A DNA stretch of 64,000 nucleotides from Pseudomonas borbori (GCF_900115555.1 NZ_FOWX01000010.1:62001-126000); one strand, 5' to 3'. Counted from the first letter of the stretch, positions 1 through 14,137 are shown. Numbers and translations: made by a program. The notes: generated by a model from the sequence alone, not told the origin.

Positions 1-1
1 C

Positions 2-697
2 TGGGAGTGGGCGCGTCTGGCGGGGTTGTCCCGGCAAACGCTGCGAGTGGCCTATGCCGGGGTGGTCGCTGCCCTGCTGTTCGGGCTTTACCAGCTGCCG
101 CTATTGGCGCCCTGGCTGCTGCTGCTCGCGGTTGCCTGGTGGGTGCTGGCCACTGTGCTGGTGCTGGGCTATCCGGCCAGTAGCCGGCATTGGGCCGGGC
201 TGCCGGCCAAGTTGTCGATCGGCTTGCTGATCCTGCTGCCGGCCTGGCAAGGCCTGGTGTTGTTCAAACAATGGCCGGAAGCCAATGGGCTGATCCTGGC
301 GGTGATGGTGCTGGTCTGGGGGGCGGATATCGGTGCCTATTTCACCGGCAAGGCTTTCGGCAAGCGCAAGCTGGCGCCGCAGGTCAGTCCGGGCAAAAGC
401 TGGGAAGGCGTGGCGGGCGGTTTGTTCGCCAGTTTGTTGATTACCACGGCGGTTGGCCTGTACCGGGGCTGGTCCGTCAGTGAGTGGCTCCTGGTGCTGG
501 CGGGTGCGGCGCTGGTGGTGTCGATTTCGGTGGTCGGCGATCTGACCGAGAGCATGTTCAAGCGTCAGGCCGGGCTCAAGGACAGCAGCAATCTGCTGCC
601 GGGGCACGGTGGTGTGCTCGATCGCATCGACAGCCTGACCGCGGCCATTCCGATGTTCGCCGCGCTGCTGTGGCTGGCCGGCTGGGGTGCCCTGTGA
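2..697 (+). CDS. cdsA: Phosphatidate cytidylyltransferase CdsA (5' end outside window)
   Basis: Makes CDP-diacylglycerol from phosphatidic acid and CTP in the inner membrane, the branch point for all phospholipids. The reading frame is open to the left edge (codons from position 2 read [12 protein letters not shown]), so the TTG at 26 is internal and the true start lies outside the window. At least six hydrophobic segments are visible. The C-terminal family signature is present: residues SMFKR, then KD, then [11 protein letters not shown] shortly before the end. The stop overlaps the dxr start (GTGA), so the two genes are translationally coupled. This fits the usual uppS-cdsA-dxr-rseP order. 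Identity is secure from signature and context. Confidence 0.95.
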   Translation, partial: WEWARLAGLSRQTLRVAYAGVVAALLFGLYQLPLLAPWLLLLAVAWWVLATVLVLGYPASSRHWAGLPAKLSIGLLILLPAWQGLVLFKQWPEANGLILAVMVLVWGADIGAYFTGKAFGKRKLAPQVSPGKSWEGVAGGLFASLLITTAVGLYRGWSVSEWLLVLAGAALVVSISVVGDLTESMFKRQAGLKDSSNLLPGHGGVLDRIDSLTAAIPMFAALLWLAGWGAL

Positions 698-1881
698 GCC
701 AGTTGCAGCAGGTTACGGTGCTCGGGGCGACGGGTTCCATCGGCCTCAGCACCCTGGACGTGATCGCCCGGCATCCCGCGCGTTATCAGGTGTTCGCCCT
801 GACCGGCTTCAGTCGTTTGGTCGAGCTGGAGGCGCTGTGCCTGCTGTACCGGCCGCGCTACGCCGTGGTGGCGGATGAGCGTGCGGCGCGCCATCTGCAG
901 GGCGGCTTGCATGCCGCGGGACTGGCGACGCGGGTGCTGTTCGGCGAGCAGGGCCTGTGCGAGGTGGCTGCCCATCCCGAGGTGGATGCGGTGATGGCGG
1001 CTATCGTCGGGGCGGCCGGGCTCAAGCCGACGCTGGCGGCGGTCGAGGCGGGCAAGAAGGTCCTGCTGGCCAACAAGGAGGCGCTGGTGATGTCCGGTGC
1101 CTTGTTCATCGAGGCGGTGCGGCGTAGCGGCGCGGTCTTGCTGCCCATCGACAGCGAACACAATGCGATCTTCCAGTGCCTGCCCGGCGATTATGCCCGT
1201 GGGCTGGAGCAGGTGGGCGTGCGGCGGATTCTGCTGACCGCATCCGGCGGCCCGTTCCGTGAGACGCCGCTGGAGCAGTTGCGCGAGGTCTCTCCCGAGC
1301 AGGCCTGCGCCCACCCCAACTGGTCGATGGGGCGCAAGATCTCGGTGGATTCGGCGAGCATGATGAACAAGGGTCTCGAGTTGATCGAGGTCTGCTGGCT
1401 GTTCGATGCCACGCCGGCGCAGGTCGAGGTGGTGATCCATCCGCAGAGCGTGATCCATTCGCTGGTCGACTATGTCGACGGTTCGGTGTTGGCGCAGCTG
1501 GGTAACCCGGACATGCGTACGCCGATCAGTCATGCCCTGGCCTGGCCGCAGCGCATCGATTCGGGGGTGGCGCCGCTGGATCTGTTCGCCATCGCCCGCC
1601 TGGACTTCCAGGCGCCGGACGAGCAGCGTTTCCCCTGCTTGCGCCTGGCTCGTCAGGCGGCAGAGGCGGGCGGCAGTGTGCCGGCCATGCTCAATGCGGC
1701 CAATGAGGTGGCGGTGGCGGCCTTTCTCGAGCGGCGCATTCGCTTTCCCGAGATCGCGAGTATCATAGATGCCGTGCTGAACGCCGAGGTGGGTGTTGCG
1801 GTCGAAAGTGTGGAAGCGGTCCTGGCGGCGGATCGTCGGGCGCGTGAGCTTGCCGGGCAATGGCTGAATAGCCGTGGTTGA
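694..1881 (+). CDS. dxr: 1-deoxy-D-xylulose 5-phosphate reductoisomerase
   Basis: Second enzyme of the non-mevalonate (MEP) isoprenoid pathway: it rearranges and reduces DXP to 2-C-methyl-erythritol 4-phosphate using NADPH and a divalent metal. The GTG at 694 overlaps the cdsA stop and gives 395 residues, the normal length. The N-terminal dinucleotide-binding motif GATGSIG is about 8 residues in. The metal-binding region (PIDSEHN) and the active-site loop ([18 protein letters not shown]) are intact. ispD and ispF of the same pathway lie later in the window. Also called ispC. Confidence 0.97.
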   Translation: MSQLQQVTVLGATGSIGLSTLDVIARHPARYQVFALTGFSRLVELEALCLLYRPRYAVVADERAARHLQGGLHAAGLATRVLFGEQGLCEVAAHPEVDAVMAAIVGAAGLKPTLAAVEAGKKVLLANKEALVMSGALFIEAVRRSGAVLLPIDSEHNAIFQCLPGDYARGLEQVGVRRILLTASGGPFRETPLEQLREVSPEQACAHPNWSMGRKISVDSASMMNKGLELIEVCWLFDATPAQVEVVIHPQSVIHSLVDYVDGSVLAQLGNPDMRTPISHALAWPQRIDSGVAPLDLFAIARLDFQAPDEQRFPCLRLARQAAEAGGSVPAMLNAANEVAVAAFLERRIRFPEIASIIDAVLNAEVGVAVESVEAVLAADRRARELAGQWLNSRG

Positions 1882-1950
1882 CGGGCGCGCGCAGAATTCC
1901 AGCGCGGCTTGCCCTGCGCTGCGAGCCCCCCTCAGACGCGGAGAAGCTAG

Positions 1951-3303
1951 ATGAGTGCGCTCTATATGATTATCGGTACCCTGGTTGCCCTGGGGGTGCT
2001 GGTTACCTTTCACGAGTTCGGTCACTTCTGGGTGGCGCGCCGCTGTGGGGTCAAGGTTCTGCGTTTCTCCGTGGGCTTCGGTACGCCGCTGGTGCGCTGG
2101 CATGATCGCCAGGGCACCGAATTCGTCATCGCCGCGATTCCCCTGGGCGGCTACGTCAAGATGCTCGATGAGCGCGAAGGCGAGGTGCCGCTCGGGCAGC
2201 TCGATCAGTCGTTCAATCGCAAGAGCGTACGCCAGCGTATTGCCATAGTGGCGGCGGGGCCGGCGGCGAACTTCCTGCTGGCTTTGGTGTTTTTCTGGGC
2301 GGTGGCGATGCTCGGCAGCCAGCAGGTGCGTCCGGTTATCGGTGCGGTGGAGGTCGGCAGTCTGGCCGCCGCTGCCGGCTTGCAGGTGGGGCAGGAAATC
2401 GTTGCGGTGAATGGCGAGCCGACCAGCGGCTGGGCGGCGGTCAACCTGCAGCTGGTGCGGCGCCTGGGTGAAAGCGGCACCTTGAGTGTCAGTGTTCGCG
2501 ATCAGGGGTCCGCGGCCGACAGACCGCATCAACTCGTGTTGAAGGATTGGCTCAGGGGCGTCGAGGAACCCAATCCGATTGCCGCCCTGGGCATCCGGCC
2601 CTGGCGCCCGGCGCTGGTGCCGGTGCTGGCGCAGCTCGATCCGAAGGGGCCGGCGCAGGCCGCCGGACTGCAGGTTGGCGACCGCCTGCTGATGCTCGAT
2701 GGCCAGCCGCTGGGCGAGTGGCAGCAGCTGGTCGATCGCGTGCAGGGCATGCCGGGCGAGCCGATCAGCCTGGCCGTCGAGCGTGACGGCCAGCAGCTGC
2801 AGGTGAACGTGACCCTCGCCGCGCGGGGCGAGGGCGAGGCGCGCACGGGTTATCTGGGCGCGGGCGTTGCAGGTGTCGAGTGGCCGCCGGAAATGCTCCG
2901 CGAAGTCAGTTTCGGGCCGCTGGAGGCCGTGGCCGAGGGCTTTCGACGCACCTGGACGATGAGCCTGCTGACCCTTGATTCATTGAAGAAAATGCTGTTT
3001 GGCGAGCTCTCGGTAAAAAACTTGAGCGGGCCGATAACCATTGCTAAAGTGGCGGGCGCTTCGGCCGAGTCGGGTATGGGGGATTTTCTCAACTTCCTCG
3101 CCTACTTGAGCATAAGCCTGGGGGTTCTCAATTTGCTGCCCATCCCAGTGCTGGATGGGGGGCATCTGCTTTATTACCTGGTCGAGTGGGTGCGTGGTCG
3201 TCCACTGTCGGAGCGGGTGCAGGGTTGGGGGATGCAGATCGGCATCAGTTTGGTGATCGGGGTGATGTTATTGGCCTTGATCAACGATCTGGGGCGTCTG
3301 TAG
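1951..3303 (+). CDS. rseP: Site-2 zinc protease RseP (MucP)
   Basis: Intramembrane metalloprotease that cuts the anti-sigma factor (RseA/MucA) after the first cleavage, releasing the envelope-stress sigma factor (RpoE/AlgU). 450 residues. The zinc-binding HEFGH motif is at residues 21-25 in the first membrane helix, and the second catalytic motif NLLPIPVLDGGH is near residue 390-405. Two PDZ domains occupy the periplasmic part (about 115-300). It sits 69 bp after dxr and upstream of bamA, the conserved order. A terminator hairpin and a tandem repeat separate it from bamA. Confidence 0.96.
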   Translation: MSALYMIIGTLVALGVLVTFHEFGHFWVARRCGVKVLRFSVGFGTPLVRWHDRQGTEFVIAAIPLGGYVKMLDEREGEVPLGQLDQSFNRKSVRQRIAIVAAGPAANFLLALVFFWAVAMLGSQQVRPVIGAVEVGSLAAAAGLQVGQEIVAVNGEPTSGWAAVNLQLVRRLGESGTLSVSVRDQGSAADRPHQLVLKDWLRGVEEPNPIAALGIRPWRPALVPVLAQLDPKGPAQAAGLQVGDRLLMLDGQPLGEWQQLVDRVQGMPGEPISLAVERDGQQLQVNVTLAARGEGEARTGYLGAGVAGVEWPPEMLREVSFGPLEAVAEGFRRTWTMSLLTLDSLKKMLFGELSVKNLSGPITIAKVAGASAESGMGDFLNFLAYLSISLGVLNLLPIPVLDGGHLLYYLVEWVRGRPLSERVQGWGMQIGISLVIGVMLLALINDLGRL

Positions 3304-3306
3304 AGC

Positions 3307-3338
3307 GCTACTGAATTACAAAGCTACTGAATTACAAA
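3307..3338. repeat. Perfect 16-bp tandem duplication between rseP and bamA
   Basis: GCTACTGAATTACAAA occurs twice head to tail (3307-3322 and 3323-3338) directly after the rseP stop and directly before a terminator hairpin. The copies are identical, which suggests a recent slippage event. Confidence 0.9.
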
Positions 3339-3339
3339 A

Positions 3340-3365
3340 CTGCCGCCTTGGGCGGCAGATTTTTT
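3340..3365 (+). terminator. Intrinsic terminator downstream of rseP
   Basis: Stem CTGCCGCC (3340-3347) pairs perfectly with GGCGGCAG (3351-3358) around a 3-nt loop, followed by AT and a run of T. It lies 29 bp before the bamA ATG. It therefore either ends the cdsA-dxr-rseP transcript or attenuates readthrough into bamA. Confidence 0.8.
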
Positions 3366-3393
3366 ATCGTCAGTTGGAATAAGAAAGGACTTC

Positions 3394-5757
3394 ATGAAAC
3401 GTCTGCTGCTACCTGCGGTGCTTGCCGCATTGATGATCGCCGAAGTTCACGCCGAGTCCTTCACCATCTCCGATATTCGCGTCAATGGCCTGCAGCGGGT
3501 GTCTGCGGGCAGCGTATTCGGTGCCTTGCCGCTCAATGTCGGTGAAGTGGCTGATGACCGCGCGCTGGTGGAAGCGACTCGTGGCCTGTTCAAGACCGGT
3601 TTCTTCCAGGATATCCAGCTCGGTCGCGATGGTGACGTGCTGGTCATTACCGTGGTGGAGCGTCCTTCGATTTCCGGCATCGAGATCGAGGGCAACAAGG
3701 CCATCAGCAGCGAAGACCTGCTCAAGGGACTGAATCAGTCCGGGCTGGCGGAGGGCGAGATCTTCCAGCGTGCGACCCTCGAGGGTGTGCGCAACGAACT
3801 GCAGCGCCAATATGTGGCCCAGGGCCGCTACTCGGCCGAAATCGAAACCGAAGTGATCCCGCAGCCGCGTAACCGCGTGGCGCTGAAGATCAACATCAAC
3901 GAAGGCACGGTCGCCGCCATCCAGCACATCAACGTGGTGGGCAACAGCGTTTTCGCCGACGAAGACCTGATCGACCTGTTCGAACTGAAGACCAGCAACT
4001 GGCTGTCGTTCTTCAGGAACGACGACAAGTATGCCCGCGAGAAGCTTTCCGGTGACCTGGAACGTCTGCGTTCCTACTACCTGGACCGCGGCTACATCAA
4101 CATGGATATCTCCTCGACCCAGGTCTCCATCACCCCGGACAAGAAGCACGTCTATATCACCGTCAACATCGACGAAGGCGAGAAGTACAGCGTGCGCGAG
4201 GTCAAACTCTCCGGCGACCTGAAAGTGCCGGAAGAGGACATCAGGTCGCTGCTGCTGGTCAAGGAAGGCCAGGTGTTCTCGCGCAAGGTGATGACCACCA
4301 CCTCCGAGCTGATCACCCGCCGTCTGGGTAACGAGGGCTACACCTTCGCCAACGTCAACGGCGTGCCGCAGGCGCACGACGAAGACCATACGGTGTCGAT
4401 CACCTTCGTCGTCGACCCGGGCAAACGCGCCTACGTCAACCGCATCAATTTCCGCGGCAACACCAAGACCGAGGACGAAGTGCTGCGCCGTGAGATGCGC
4501 CAGATCGAAGGCGGCTGGGCTTCGACTTACCTGATCGATCAGTCGAAAACCCGTCTGGAGCGCCTGGGCTTCTTCAAGGAAGTCAACGTCGAAACCCCGC
4601 AAGTGCCGGGTAGCGACGACCAGATCGATGTCAATTACAGCGTCGAAGAGCAGGCATCCGGCTCGATCACCGCCAGCGTCGGCTTCGCCCAGAACGCCGG
4701 TTTGATCCTCGGTGGCTCGATCACCCAGAACAACTTCCTCGGCACCGGCAACAAGGTCAGCGTCGGCCTGACCCGCAGCGAGTACCAGGAGCGCTACAAC
4801 TTCGGCTTCGTCGACCCCTACTGGACCGCCGATGGCGTCAGCCTGGGCTACAACGCCTTCTACCGCACCACCGACTACGACGAACTCGACACCGATGTGT
4901 CCAGCTATGCCGTCGACAGCTACGGTGCCGGCGTCAGCATCGGTTACCCGATCAGCGAAACCGCGCGCCTGACCTACGGCCTGACTGTGCAGCAGGATGA
5001 CATCAGCACCGGCGTCTACACGGTCGACGAGATCTTCGATTTCCTCGAGCAGGAAGGCGACAGTTATATGAACCTCAAGGCTTCGGTGGGCTGGTCGGAG
5101 TCGACCCTCAACCGCGGCGTCATGGCCACCCGCGGTCACTCGCAGAGCCTGGTGCTGGAAACCACGGTGCCGGGTAGCGACCTGTCGTTCTACAAGGTCG
5201 ACTACCGTGGCCAGGTGTTCAAGCCGCTGAGCGACAGCTACGCCCTGCGCTTCCACACCCAGCTGGGCTATGGCGATAGCTACGGCTCGACCGAGGAGCT
5301 GCCGTTCTACGAGCATTACTACGCCGGCGGTTTCGGCTCGGTGCGCGGTTTCGAGGACAGCAGCCTGGGGCCGCGCAGCACGCCGAGTCGCGGCGCTGGC
5401 GTGACCGGCAATCAAGGAACCTTGGCCGATCCGGATCAGGATCCGCTGCCGTTTGGTGGTAATGTGCTGATCCAGGGTGGCGCCGAGTTGCTGTTCCCGA
5501 TGCCGTTCGTCAAGGATCAGCGTTCGTTGCGTACCGCGCTGTTCTGGGATGTGGGTAATGTGTTCGACACCAGCTGTTCGTCCTCGTCACCGAGTTGCAG
5601 TGATATCGACGCCGGCGAGCTGGCCAGCTCCGTGGGCGTTGGCCTGACCTGGATCACCGCGCTGGGTCCGTTGAGTTTCAGCCTGGCCATGCCGGTCGTC
5701 AAACCTGACGATGCCGACACCCAGGTCTTCCAGTTCTCCCTCGGTCAGACGTTCTAA
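3394..5757 (+). CDS. bamA: Outer-membrane protein assembly factor BamA
   Basis: Central Omp85-family subunit of the BAM complex, which folds beta-barrel proteins into the outer membrane. 787 residues. A Sec signal peptide ends at about residue 20 (EVHA|ESF). Five POTRA domains follow (about 22-420), then a 16-strand barrel. The loop-6 motif VRGF is present (near residue 648), and the protein ends in an aromatic residue (QTF), the normal C-terminal beta signal. AAGAAAGGA upstream is a good ribosome-binding site for the ATG at 3394. Essential. Followed by its chaperone partner skp. Confidence 0.97.
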   Translation: MKRLLLPAVLAALMIAEVHAESFTISDIRVNGLQRVSAGSVFGALPLNVGEVADDRALVEATRGLFKTGFFQDIQLGRDGDVLVITVVERPSISGIEIEGNKAISSEDLLKGLNQSGLAEGEIFQRATLEGVRNELQRQYVAQGRYSAEIETEVIPQPRNRVALKININEGTVAAIQHINVVGNSVFADEDLIDLFELKTSNWLSFFRNDDKYAREKLSGDLERLRSYYLDRGYINMDISSTQVSITPDKKHVYITVNIDEGEKYSVREVKLSGDLKVPEEDIRSLLLVKEGQVFSRKVMTTTSELITRRLGNEGYTFANVNGVPQAHDEDHTVSITFVVDPGKRAYVNRINFRGNTKTEDEVLRREMRQIEGGWASTYLIDQSKTRLERLGFFKEVNVETPQVPGSDDQIDVNYSVEEQASGSITASVGFAQNAGLILGGSITQNNFLGTGNKVSVGLTRSEYQERYNFGFVDPYWTADGVSLGYNAFYRTTDYDELDTDVSSYAVDSYGAGVSIGYPISETARLTYGLTVQQDDISTGVYTVDEIFDFLEQEGDSYMNLKASVGWSESTLNRGVMATRGHSQSLVLETTVPGSDLSFYKVDYRGQVFKPLSDSYALRFHTQLGYGDSYGSTEELPFYEHYYAGGFGSVRGFEDSSLGPRSTPSRGAGVTGNQGTLADPDQDPLPFGGNVLIQGGAELLFPMPFVKDQRSLRTALFWDVGNVFDTSCSSSSPSCSDIDAGELASSVGVGLTWITALGPLSFSLAMPVVKPDDADTQVFQFSLGQTF

Positions 5758-5804
5758 GTGTTTGCTGACCGAACAACGACAACAGTTTTTGCAGGAGTTG
5801 CACC

Positions 5805-6308
5805 GTGCGTAAGTTGACTCATCTGGTTCTGTTAAGTGTGGCTCTGCTGGCAACCCCAGCATTCGCCGAAATGAAGGTAGCGGTACTCAACTACCAAATG
5901 GCCCTGCTCGAGTCCGACGCGGCCAAGCGCTATGCGGTCGATGCCGAGAAGAAGTTCGGCCCGCAGCTGAACAAGCTCAAAACCCTGGAAAGCGATGCCA
6001 AGCGCATTCAGGATCGCATCGTCAAAGATGGCGATAAGATGCAAACCGCCGAACGTGAGCGTCTGGAACTCGAGTTCAAACAGAAGGCCCGCGATTTCCA
6101 GTTCCAGTCCAAGGAACTGAACGAATCCAAGGCCGTAGCCGATCGCGAGATGCTGAAGAAGCTCAAGCCCAACCTGGACAAGGCCGTGGAAGAAGTGATC
6201 AAGAAAGGCAACTTCGACCTGGTGCTCGAGCGCGGTGCGGTGATCGATGTCAAACCCCAGTTCGACATCACTCTGCAGGTTATCGAGCGCATGAATCAGC
6301 TGCGCTGA
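5805..6308 (+). CDS. skp: Periplasmic chaperone Skp/OmpH
   Basis: Small holding chaperone that carries unfolded outer-membrane proteins from the Sec translocon to BamA. 167 residues with a signal peptide cleaved at AFA|EMK (about residue 21). A highly charged, coiled-coil-forming middle (about 50-130) is the tentacle region of the family. It lies 47 bp after bamA and 2 bp before lpxD. Confidence 0.95.
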   Translation: MRKLTHLVLLSVALLATPAFAEMKVAVLNYQMALLESDAAKRYAVDAEKKFGPQLNKLKTLESDAKRIQDRIVKDGDKMQTAERERLELEFKQKARDFQFQSKELNESKAVADREMLKKLKPNLDKAVEEVIKKGNFDLVLERGAVIDVKPQFDITLQVIERMNQLR

Positions 6309-6310
6309 TC

Positions 6311-7369
6311 ATGACAGTTCCAGTTTTTACCCTCGGTCAGTTGGCCGAACGCCTGGGTGCCACTTTGCGTGGCGCCGCCGGCAAGGCGATCAGCGGTCTG
6401 GCCACTCTGCAGGAGGCCGGCCCCGATCAATTGAGCTTCCTGGCCAACCCGCAATACCGCAAATACCTGTCCGATTGCCGTGCCGGCGCAGTGCTGTTGA
6501 CCGCTGCCGATGCTGACAGCTACGGCGGCGATGCGTTGATCGTCGCCAATCCCTATCTGGCCTACGCGCAACTGTCCCATCTGTTCGATCGCAAGCCGCA
6601 GTCGCTGGCCGGCGTGCATGCGACCGCGCTGGTAGCGGCCGATGCGCAGGTCGACGCCAGCGCCAGCATCGGTGCTTACGCGGTGATCGAGAGCGGTGCG
6701 CGGATCGCTGCGGGCGTGACGATCGGGGCGCATTGCGTGATAGGTGCGCGTTCGCTGATCGGCGAGGGCGGCTGGCTCGCGCCGCGGGTCACCCTGTATC
6801 ACGATGTACGCATCGGCAGGCGGGTGGTGATCCAGTCGGGGGCGGTGATCGGTGGCGAGGGCTTCGGTTTCGCCAACCAGAAGGGCGTCTGGCAGAAGAT
6901 TGCCCAGATCGGTGGTGTGGTGATCGGCGACGACGTCGAAGTCGGTGCCAATACCACCATCGACCGCGGCGCCTTGGCCGATACCCTGATTGGTAACGGG
7001 GTCAAGCTGGACAACCAGATCATGATCGCGCACAACGTGCAGATCGGTGACAACACGGCGATGGCCGGCTGTGCGGGTATTTCCGGCAGTACCAAGATTG
7101 GCAAGAACTGCATGATCGCCGGCGGCGTCGGCATGGTCGGGCACATCGAAGTCTGCGACGGCGTGTTCGTCACCGGCATGACCATGGTGACCCGCTCGAT
7201 TACCGAGCCGGGGTCTTATTCTTCCGGCACCGCCATGCAGCCGGCGGGCGAGTGGCGCAAGAGCGCGGCGCGCATTCGTCAACTGGATGACATGGCGCGG
7301 CGACTGCAGCAGTTGGAAAAACAACTGGCTGCCGTGACCTCCAGCGGAAATGCCTCATCTGATGCCTGA
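6311..7369 (+). CDS. lpxD: UDP-3-O-(3-hydroxyacyl)glucosamine N-acyltransferase
   Basis: Third step of lipid A synthesis: it adds the N-linked 3-hydroxyacyl chain from acyl-ACP. 352 residues. A short N-terminal uridine-binding domain precedes a left-handed beta-helix made of hexapeptide repeats (many I-G-x-x-x-x units between about 110 and 300). The catalytic histidine lies in IAHNVQIG. The C-terminal helix (about 315-345) resembles the ACP-binding helix. It opens the lpxD-fabZ-lpxA-lpxB cluster. Confidence 0.97.
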   Translation: MTVPVFTLGQLAERLGATLRGAAGKAISGLATLQEAGPDQLSFLANPQYRKYLSDCRAGAVLLTAADADSYGGDALIVANPYLAYAQLSHLFDRKPQSLAGVHATALVAADAQVDASASIGAYAVIESGARIAAGVTIGAHCVIGARSLIGEGGWLAPRVTLYHDVRIGRRVVIQSGAVIGGEGFGFANQKGVWQKIAQIGGVVIGDDVEVGANTTIDRGALADTLIGNGVKLDNQIMIAHNVQIGDNTAMAGCAGISGSTKIGKNCMIAGGVGMVGHIEVCDGVFVTGMTMVTRSITEPGSYSSGTAMQPAGEWRKSAARIRQLDDMARRLQQLEKQLAAVTSSGNASSDA

Positions 7370-7416
7370 GCCGGTTGTGCCGTGCTCTTCTCTTTTTATT
7401 ACAGGCTTCTCTGGAC

Positions 7417-7857
7417 ATGATGGACATCAACGAAATACGTGAGTACCTGCCGCATCGTTACCCGTTCCTGCTGGTCGATCGGGTGGTGGATCTGGATGTA
7501 GAGGGCAAGTGCATACGTGCCCACAAGAATGTCAGCATCAATGAGCCATTCTTCAACGGCCACTTTCCCCAGCATCCGATCATGCCCGGTGTGCTGATCA
7601 TCGAGGCAATGGCCCAGGCGGCCGGTATTCTCGGTTTCAAGATGATGGGCTTGAAGCCCACCGACGGTACCCTGTATTACTTCGTCGGCTCGGACAAACT
7701 GCGTTTTCGTCAGCCGGTAGTGCCGGGCGATCAATTGATCCTCGAGGCCCGCCACCTGAGCAACAAGCGCAGCATCTGGAAATTCGAGTGCAGGGCCAGT
7801 GTCGACGGCAAGGAAGTATGTTCGGCTGAAATCATCTGTGCGGAACGCAAACTATGA
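7417..7857 (+). CDS. fabZ: (3R)-hydroxyacyl-ACP dehydratase
   Basis: Hot-dog-fold dehydratase of type II fatty acid synthesis. It competes with LpxA/LpxD for 3-hydroxyacyl-ACP, so its place in the lipid A cluster is functionally meaningful. The start at 7417 ([17 protein letters not shown]) gives 146 residues, the Pseudomonas length; the frame extends upstream to a TTG at 7375 that I reject. The catalytic histidine is in [11 protein letters not shown] and the glutamate in IIEAMAQ. The stop overlaps the lpxA start by 4 nt (ATGA). Confidence 0.96.
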   Translation: MMDINEIREYLPHRYPFLLVDRVVDLDVEGKCIRAHKNVSINEPFFNGHFPQHPIMPGVLIIEAMAQAAGILGFKMMGLKPTDGTLYYFVGSDKLRFRQPVVPGDQLILEARHLSNKRSIWKFECRASVDGKEVCSAEIICAERKL

Positions 7858-8630
7858 GTTTGATTGACCCTCGCGCCATCATCGATCCCGCTGCCAGACT
7901 GGCTGACGACGTCGTCGTCGGTCCTTGGTCGATCATTGGGCCAGATGTGGAAATCGGCGAGGGTACCGTGCTTGGGCCCAATGTGATCATCAAGGGGCCA
8001 ACCAGAATTGGTAAGCACAATCGCGTCTATCAGTTTTCCTCGCTGGGCGAGGACACCCCGGATCGCAAGTACAAGGGCGAACCTACGCGTTTGGTGATTG
8101 GCGATCACAACATCATTCGCGAAGGTGTCACCATGCACCGGGGCACCATCCAGGACCGTGACGAGACCACCGTGGGCGACCACAACCTGATCATGGCCTA
8201 TGCCCACATCGGTCATGACAGCGTGGTCGGCAACCATTGCATCCTGGTCAACAATGTCGCGTTGGCCGGCCACGTGCACATCGCCGACTGGGCGATCCTG
8301 TCCGGCTACACCCTGGTTCATCAGTTCTGTCATATCGGCGCGCACAGCTTTGCCGGCATGGGCAGCGCGATTGGCAAGGACGTACCGGCCTACGTCACCG
8401 TTTCCGGCAATCCGGCGGAAGCGCGCAGCATGAATTTCGAAGGTCTGCGCCGCCGCGGCTTCAGTGCCGAGTCGATCCAGGCCCTGCGCCGCGCCTACAA
8501 GACTGTGTATCGCCAGGGTCTGACCATCGAAGAAGCCTTGGTGGAGCTGGCGGAGCCTTCCCTGCAGTTTGCCGAGGTCGCGGTGTTCCGCGACTCGATT
8601 CAGGCGTCCAGTCGCGGCATTACCCGCTAA
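7854..8630 (+). CDS. lpxA: UDP-N-acetylglucosamine O-acyltransferase
   Basis: First enzyme of lipid A synthesis, moving a 3-hydroxyacyl chain from ACP to UDP-GlcNAc in the cytoplasm. 258 residues: an N-terminal hexapeptide-repeat beta-helix, with the catalytic His in the MAYAHIGHD segment near residue 121-125, and a C-terminal helical domain. ATGA overlap with fabZ; lpxB starts 3 bp later. Confidence 0.97.
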   Translation: MSLIDPRAIIDPAARLADDVVVGPWSIIGPDVEIGEGTVLGPNVIIKGPTRIGKHNRVYQFSSLGEDTPDRKYKGEPTRLVIGDHNIIREGVTMHRGTIQDRDETTVGDHNLIMAYAHIGHDSVVGNHCILVNNVALAGHVHIADWAILSGYTLVHQFCHIGAHSFAGMGSAIGKDVPAYVTVSGNPAEARSMNFEGLRRRGFSAESIQALRRAYKTVYRQGLTIEEALVELAEPSLQFAEVAVFRDSIQASSRGITR

Positions 8631-8633
8631 CTT

Positions 8634-9767
8634 ATGACGGAGCTATTGCGCGTCGCGCTGGTGGCAGGCGAAGCCTCCGGCGACATTCTCGGTGCCGGCC
8701 TGATGCAGGCCTTGAAGGCCCGTCATCCACGGATCGAATTCATCGGTGTCGGCGGCCCGCTCATGCAGGGCGAGGGCCTGACATCCTATTTTCCCATGGA
8801 GCGCCTGGCGGTGATGGGCCTGGTCGAGGTGCTCGGCCGCCTGCCGGAGTTGCTGGTGCGGCGCAGGCACTTGGTCAAGACCCTGATCGATGCCAAGCCG
8901 GACCTGTTCATCGGCATCGATGCGCCGGATTTCAACCTGGGCCTCGAACTCAAATTGCGCCGTGCCGGGATCAAGACCGTGCACTACGTCAGTCCCTCCG
9001 TTTGGGCCTGGCGGCAGAAGCGCGTGTTGAAGATTCGTGACGCCTGCGACCTGATGCTGACCTTGTTTCCGTTCGAGGCGCAGTTCTACGACGCCCATCA
9101 GGTGCCGGTGCGTTTCGTCGGTCATCCACTGGCCGATGCGATTCCCCTGCAGGCTGATCGGGCGGCGGCGCGCGCGGCTCTGGACCTGCCCCAGGACAGT
9201 ACCGTGGTGGCCCTGTTGCCGGGCAGTCGGGGCGGCGAGGTGGCGCGCCTGGGTGCGCTGTTTCTCGATGCGGCGGTGCGTTTGCGCACCCTGCGCCCGG
9301 GCATCCGTTTCGTCTTGCCGTGCGCCAGCCCCGAGCGCCGTGTGCAACTGGAGCAGATGCTGGTCGGGCGTGACTTGCCCCTGACCCTGCTCGATGGTCG
9401 CTCCCACGATGCCCTGGCAGCCTGTGATGCGGTGCTCATCGCCTCGGGTACGGCCACCCTGGAAGCCCTGCTGTACAAGCGGCCAATGGTGGTGGCCTAC
9501 AAGGTCGCCCCCTTGACCTACCGGATTCTCAAGCGCCTGGTCAGCAGCGCCTATATCTCGCTGCCCAACCTGTTGGCCGAGCGTTTGCTGGTGCCCGAAC
9601 TGATCCAGGATGCGGCCACTCCCGAGGCCTTGGCCCAGGCGTTGGCGCCGCTGCTCGATGACGGTGAGGTACAGACCGAGGGTTTCGATGTGATTCATCG
9701 TGCCCTGCGCCGCGATGCTTCTGCGCAGGCGGCCGAGGCCGTGCTCAAGCTGGTAGGGCGGGCGTGA
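8634..9767 (+). CDS. lpxB: Lipid-A-disaccharide synthase
   Basis: Family GT19 glycosyltransferase joining lipid X and UDP-diacylglucosamine into the lipid A disaccharide at the inner membrane. 377 residues, the normal length. It begins [17 protein letters not shown], the conserved N-terminal motif. A typical GT-B C-terminal domain follows, with [10 protein letters not shown] near residue 196 and the [10 protein letters not shown] segment near residue 265. The stop overlaps the rnhB start (TGATG). Confidence 0.97.
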   Translation: MTELLRVALVAGEASGDILGAGLMQALKARHPRIEFIGVGGPLMQGEGLTSYFPMERLAVMGLVEVLGRLPELLVRRRHLVKTLIDAKPDLFIGIDAPDFNLGLELKLRRAGIKTVHYVSPSVWAWRQKRVLKIRDACDLMLTLFPFEAQFYDAHQVPVRFVGHPLADAIPLQADRAAARAALDLPQDSTVVALLPGSRGGEVARLGALFLDAAVRLRTLRPGIRFVLPCASPERRVQLEQMLVGRDLPLTLLDGRSHDALAACDAVLIASGTATLEALLYKRPMVVAYKVAPLTYRILKRLVSSAYISLPNLLAERLLVPELIQDAATPEALAQALAPLLDDGEVQTEGFDVIHRALRRDASAQAAEAVLKLVGRA

Positions 9768-10363
9768 TGCAGCTGGGTCTGGATTTCAGCCAGGTGCAGG
9801 AGCTGGTCGCCGGTGTCGACGAGGTCGGCCGCGGCCCGCTGTGCGGCGCGGTGGTCACCGCGGCGGTGATTCTCGATCCGTCACGGCCGATCCTCGGCCT
9901 CAATGATTCGAAGAAACTCAGCGAGGCACGGCGCGAGCGGCTGTTCGACGAGATCCGCGAAAAGGCCCTGGCCTGGTGCATCGCCCGCGCCGAGGTGGAG
10001 GAAATCGACCGCCTGAACATCCTCCATGCGACCATGCTGGCCATGCAACGCGCGGTCGAGGGGCTGAGCGTCACCCCCCGGCTGGCGCTGATCGATGGCA
10101 ATCGCTGCCCGATCCTGCAGGTGCCGAGTGCGGCGGTGGTCAAGGGCGATAGCCAGGTGCCGGCGATCGCCGCCGCCTCGATCCTGGCCAAGGTCAGCCG
10201 CGATCGCGAGATGCAGCTGCTCGATGCGCAGTACCCCGGCTACGGCATCGCCGGGCACAAGGGCTACCCGACGGCGGTGCACCTGGAAGCCCTGCGCCGT
10301 CTGGGGCCTACGCCGATTCATCGGCGCTCGTTCGCCCCGGTGCGCGCGCTGCTGGAAGACTGA
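9767..10363 (+). CDS. rnhB: Ribonuclease HII
   Basis: Removes the RNA strand of RNA/DNA hybrids and misincorporated ribonucleotides. The ATG at 9767 shares a base with the lpxB TGA and gives 198 residues starting MQLGLDF; a GTG one codon earlier is possible. The active-site DEVGRGPL motif follows the N-terminal region, and downstream acidic residues (LIDGN; then the SRDREM region) complete the DEDD-type site. Confidence 0.95.
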   Translation: MQLGLDFSQVQELVAGVDEVGRGPLCGAVVTAAVILDPSRPILGLNDSKKLSEARRERLFDEIREKALAWCIARAEVEEIDRLNILHATMLAMQRAVEGLSVTPRLALIDGNRCPILQVPSAAVVKGDSQVPAIAAASILAKVSRDREMQLLDAQYPGYGIAGHKGYPTAVHLEALRRLGPTPIHRRSFAPVRALLED

Positions 10364-10384
10364 GGCCGCCACCGCTGGTCGGCC

Positions 10385-10404
10385 GCCGCTTCGCGGCTTC
10401 TTTT
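10385..10404 (+). terminator. Possible terminator after rnhB
   Basis: A short hairpin GCCGC-TTC-GCGGC is followed by TTCTTTT, 21 bp after the rnhB stop and before the probable dnaE promoter. The stem has only 5 bp, so termination may be weak. Confidence 0.45.
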
Positions 10405-10453
10405 CTGCAACCTGCGGCACTGCGCTTGTGTTCTGCGGTCTGTGGTTCTGCGC

Positions 10454-10484
10454 TTGCAGCTTGCCGCTGCGAAGGCTGTACAAT
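10454..10484 (+). promoter_or_regulatory. Probable dnaE promoter
   Basis: TTGCAG (10454-10459) and TACAAT (10479-10484) resemble sigma-70 -35 and -10 elements, although the 19-bp spacer is longer than ideal. The predicted start would be about 30 nt before the dnaE ATG. Confidence 0.45.
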
Positions 10485-10522
10485 CCCCGCCTTGTCGTTT
10501 TTGTGTTTTGTATGGAACTGCC

Positions 10523-14041
<3,519 letters not shown>

Positions 14042-14137
14042 TTTGTGAGGCTCAGGCCTCGCGTGTTGGTTGCGGCACTTGTGGCTGGGATTGTGAGTAA
14101 ATCGCCGGGTTTCGGTGACTTTTATCCAGACCCGAGT

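Noticed and set aside
26..28. TTG at 26 as cdsA start
   Set aside because: The frame is open to the window edge and the residues before it (WEWARLAGL) look like CdsA sequence.
565..2532. Antisense frame of 655 codons opposite dxr-rseP
   Set aside because: Low-complexity His/Arg/Gln composition and no family motif; dxr and rseP on the other strand are certain.
14047..14060. Terminator after dnaE (GAGGC-TCAG-GCCTC)
   Set aside because: Five-base stem without a T-run; too weak to call.
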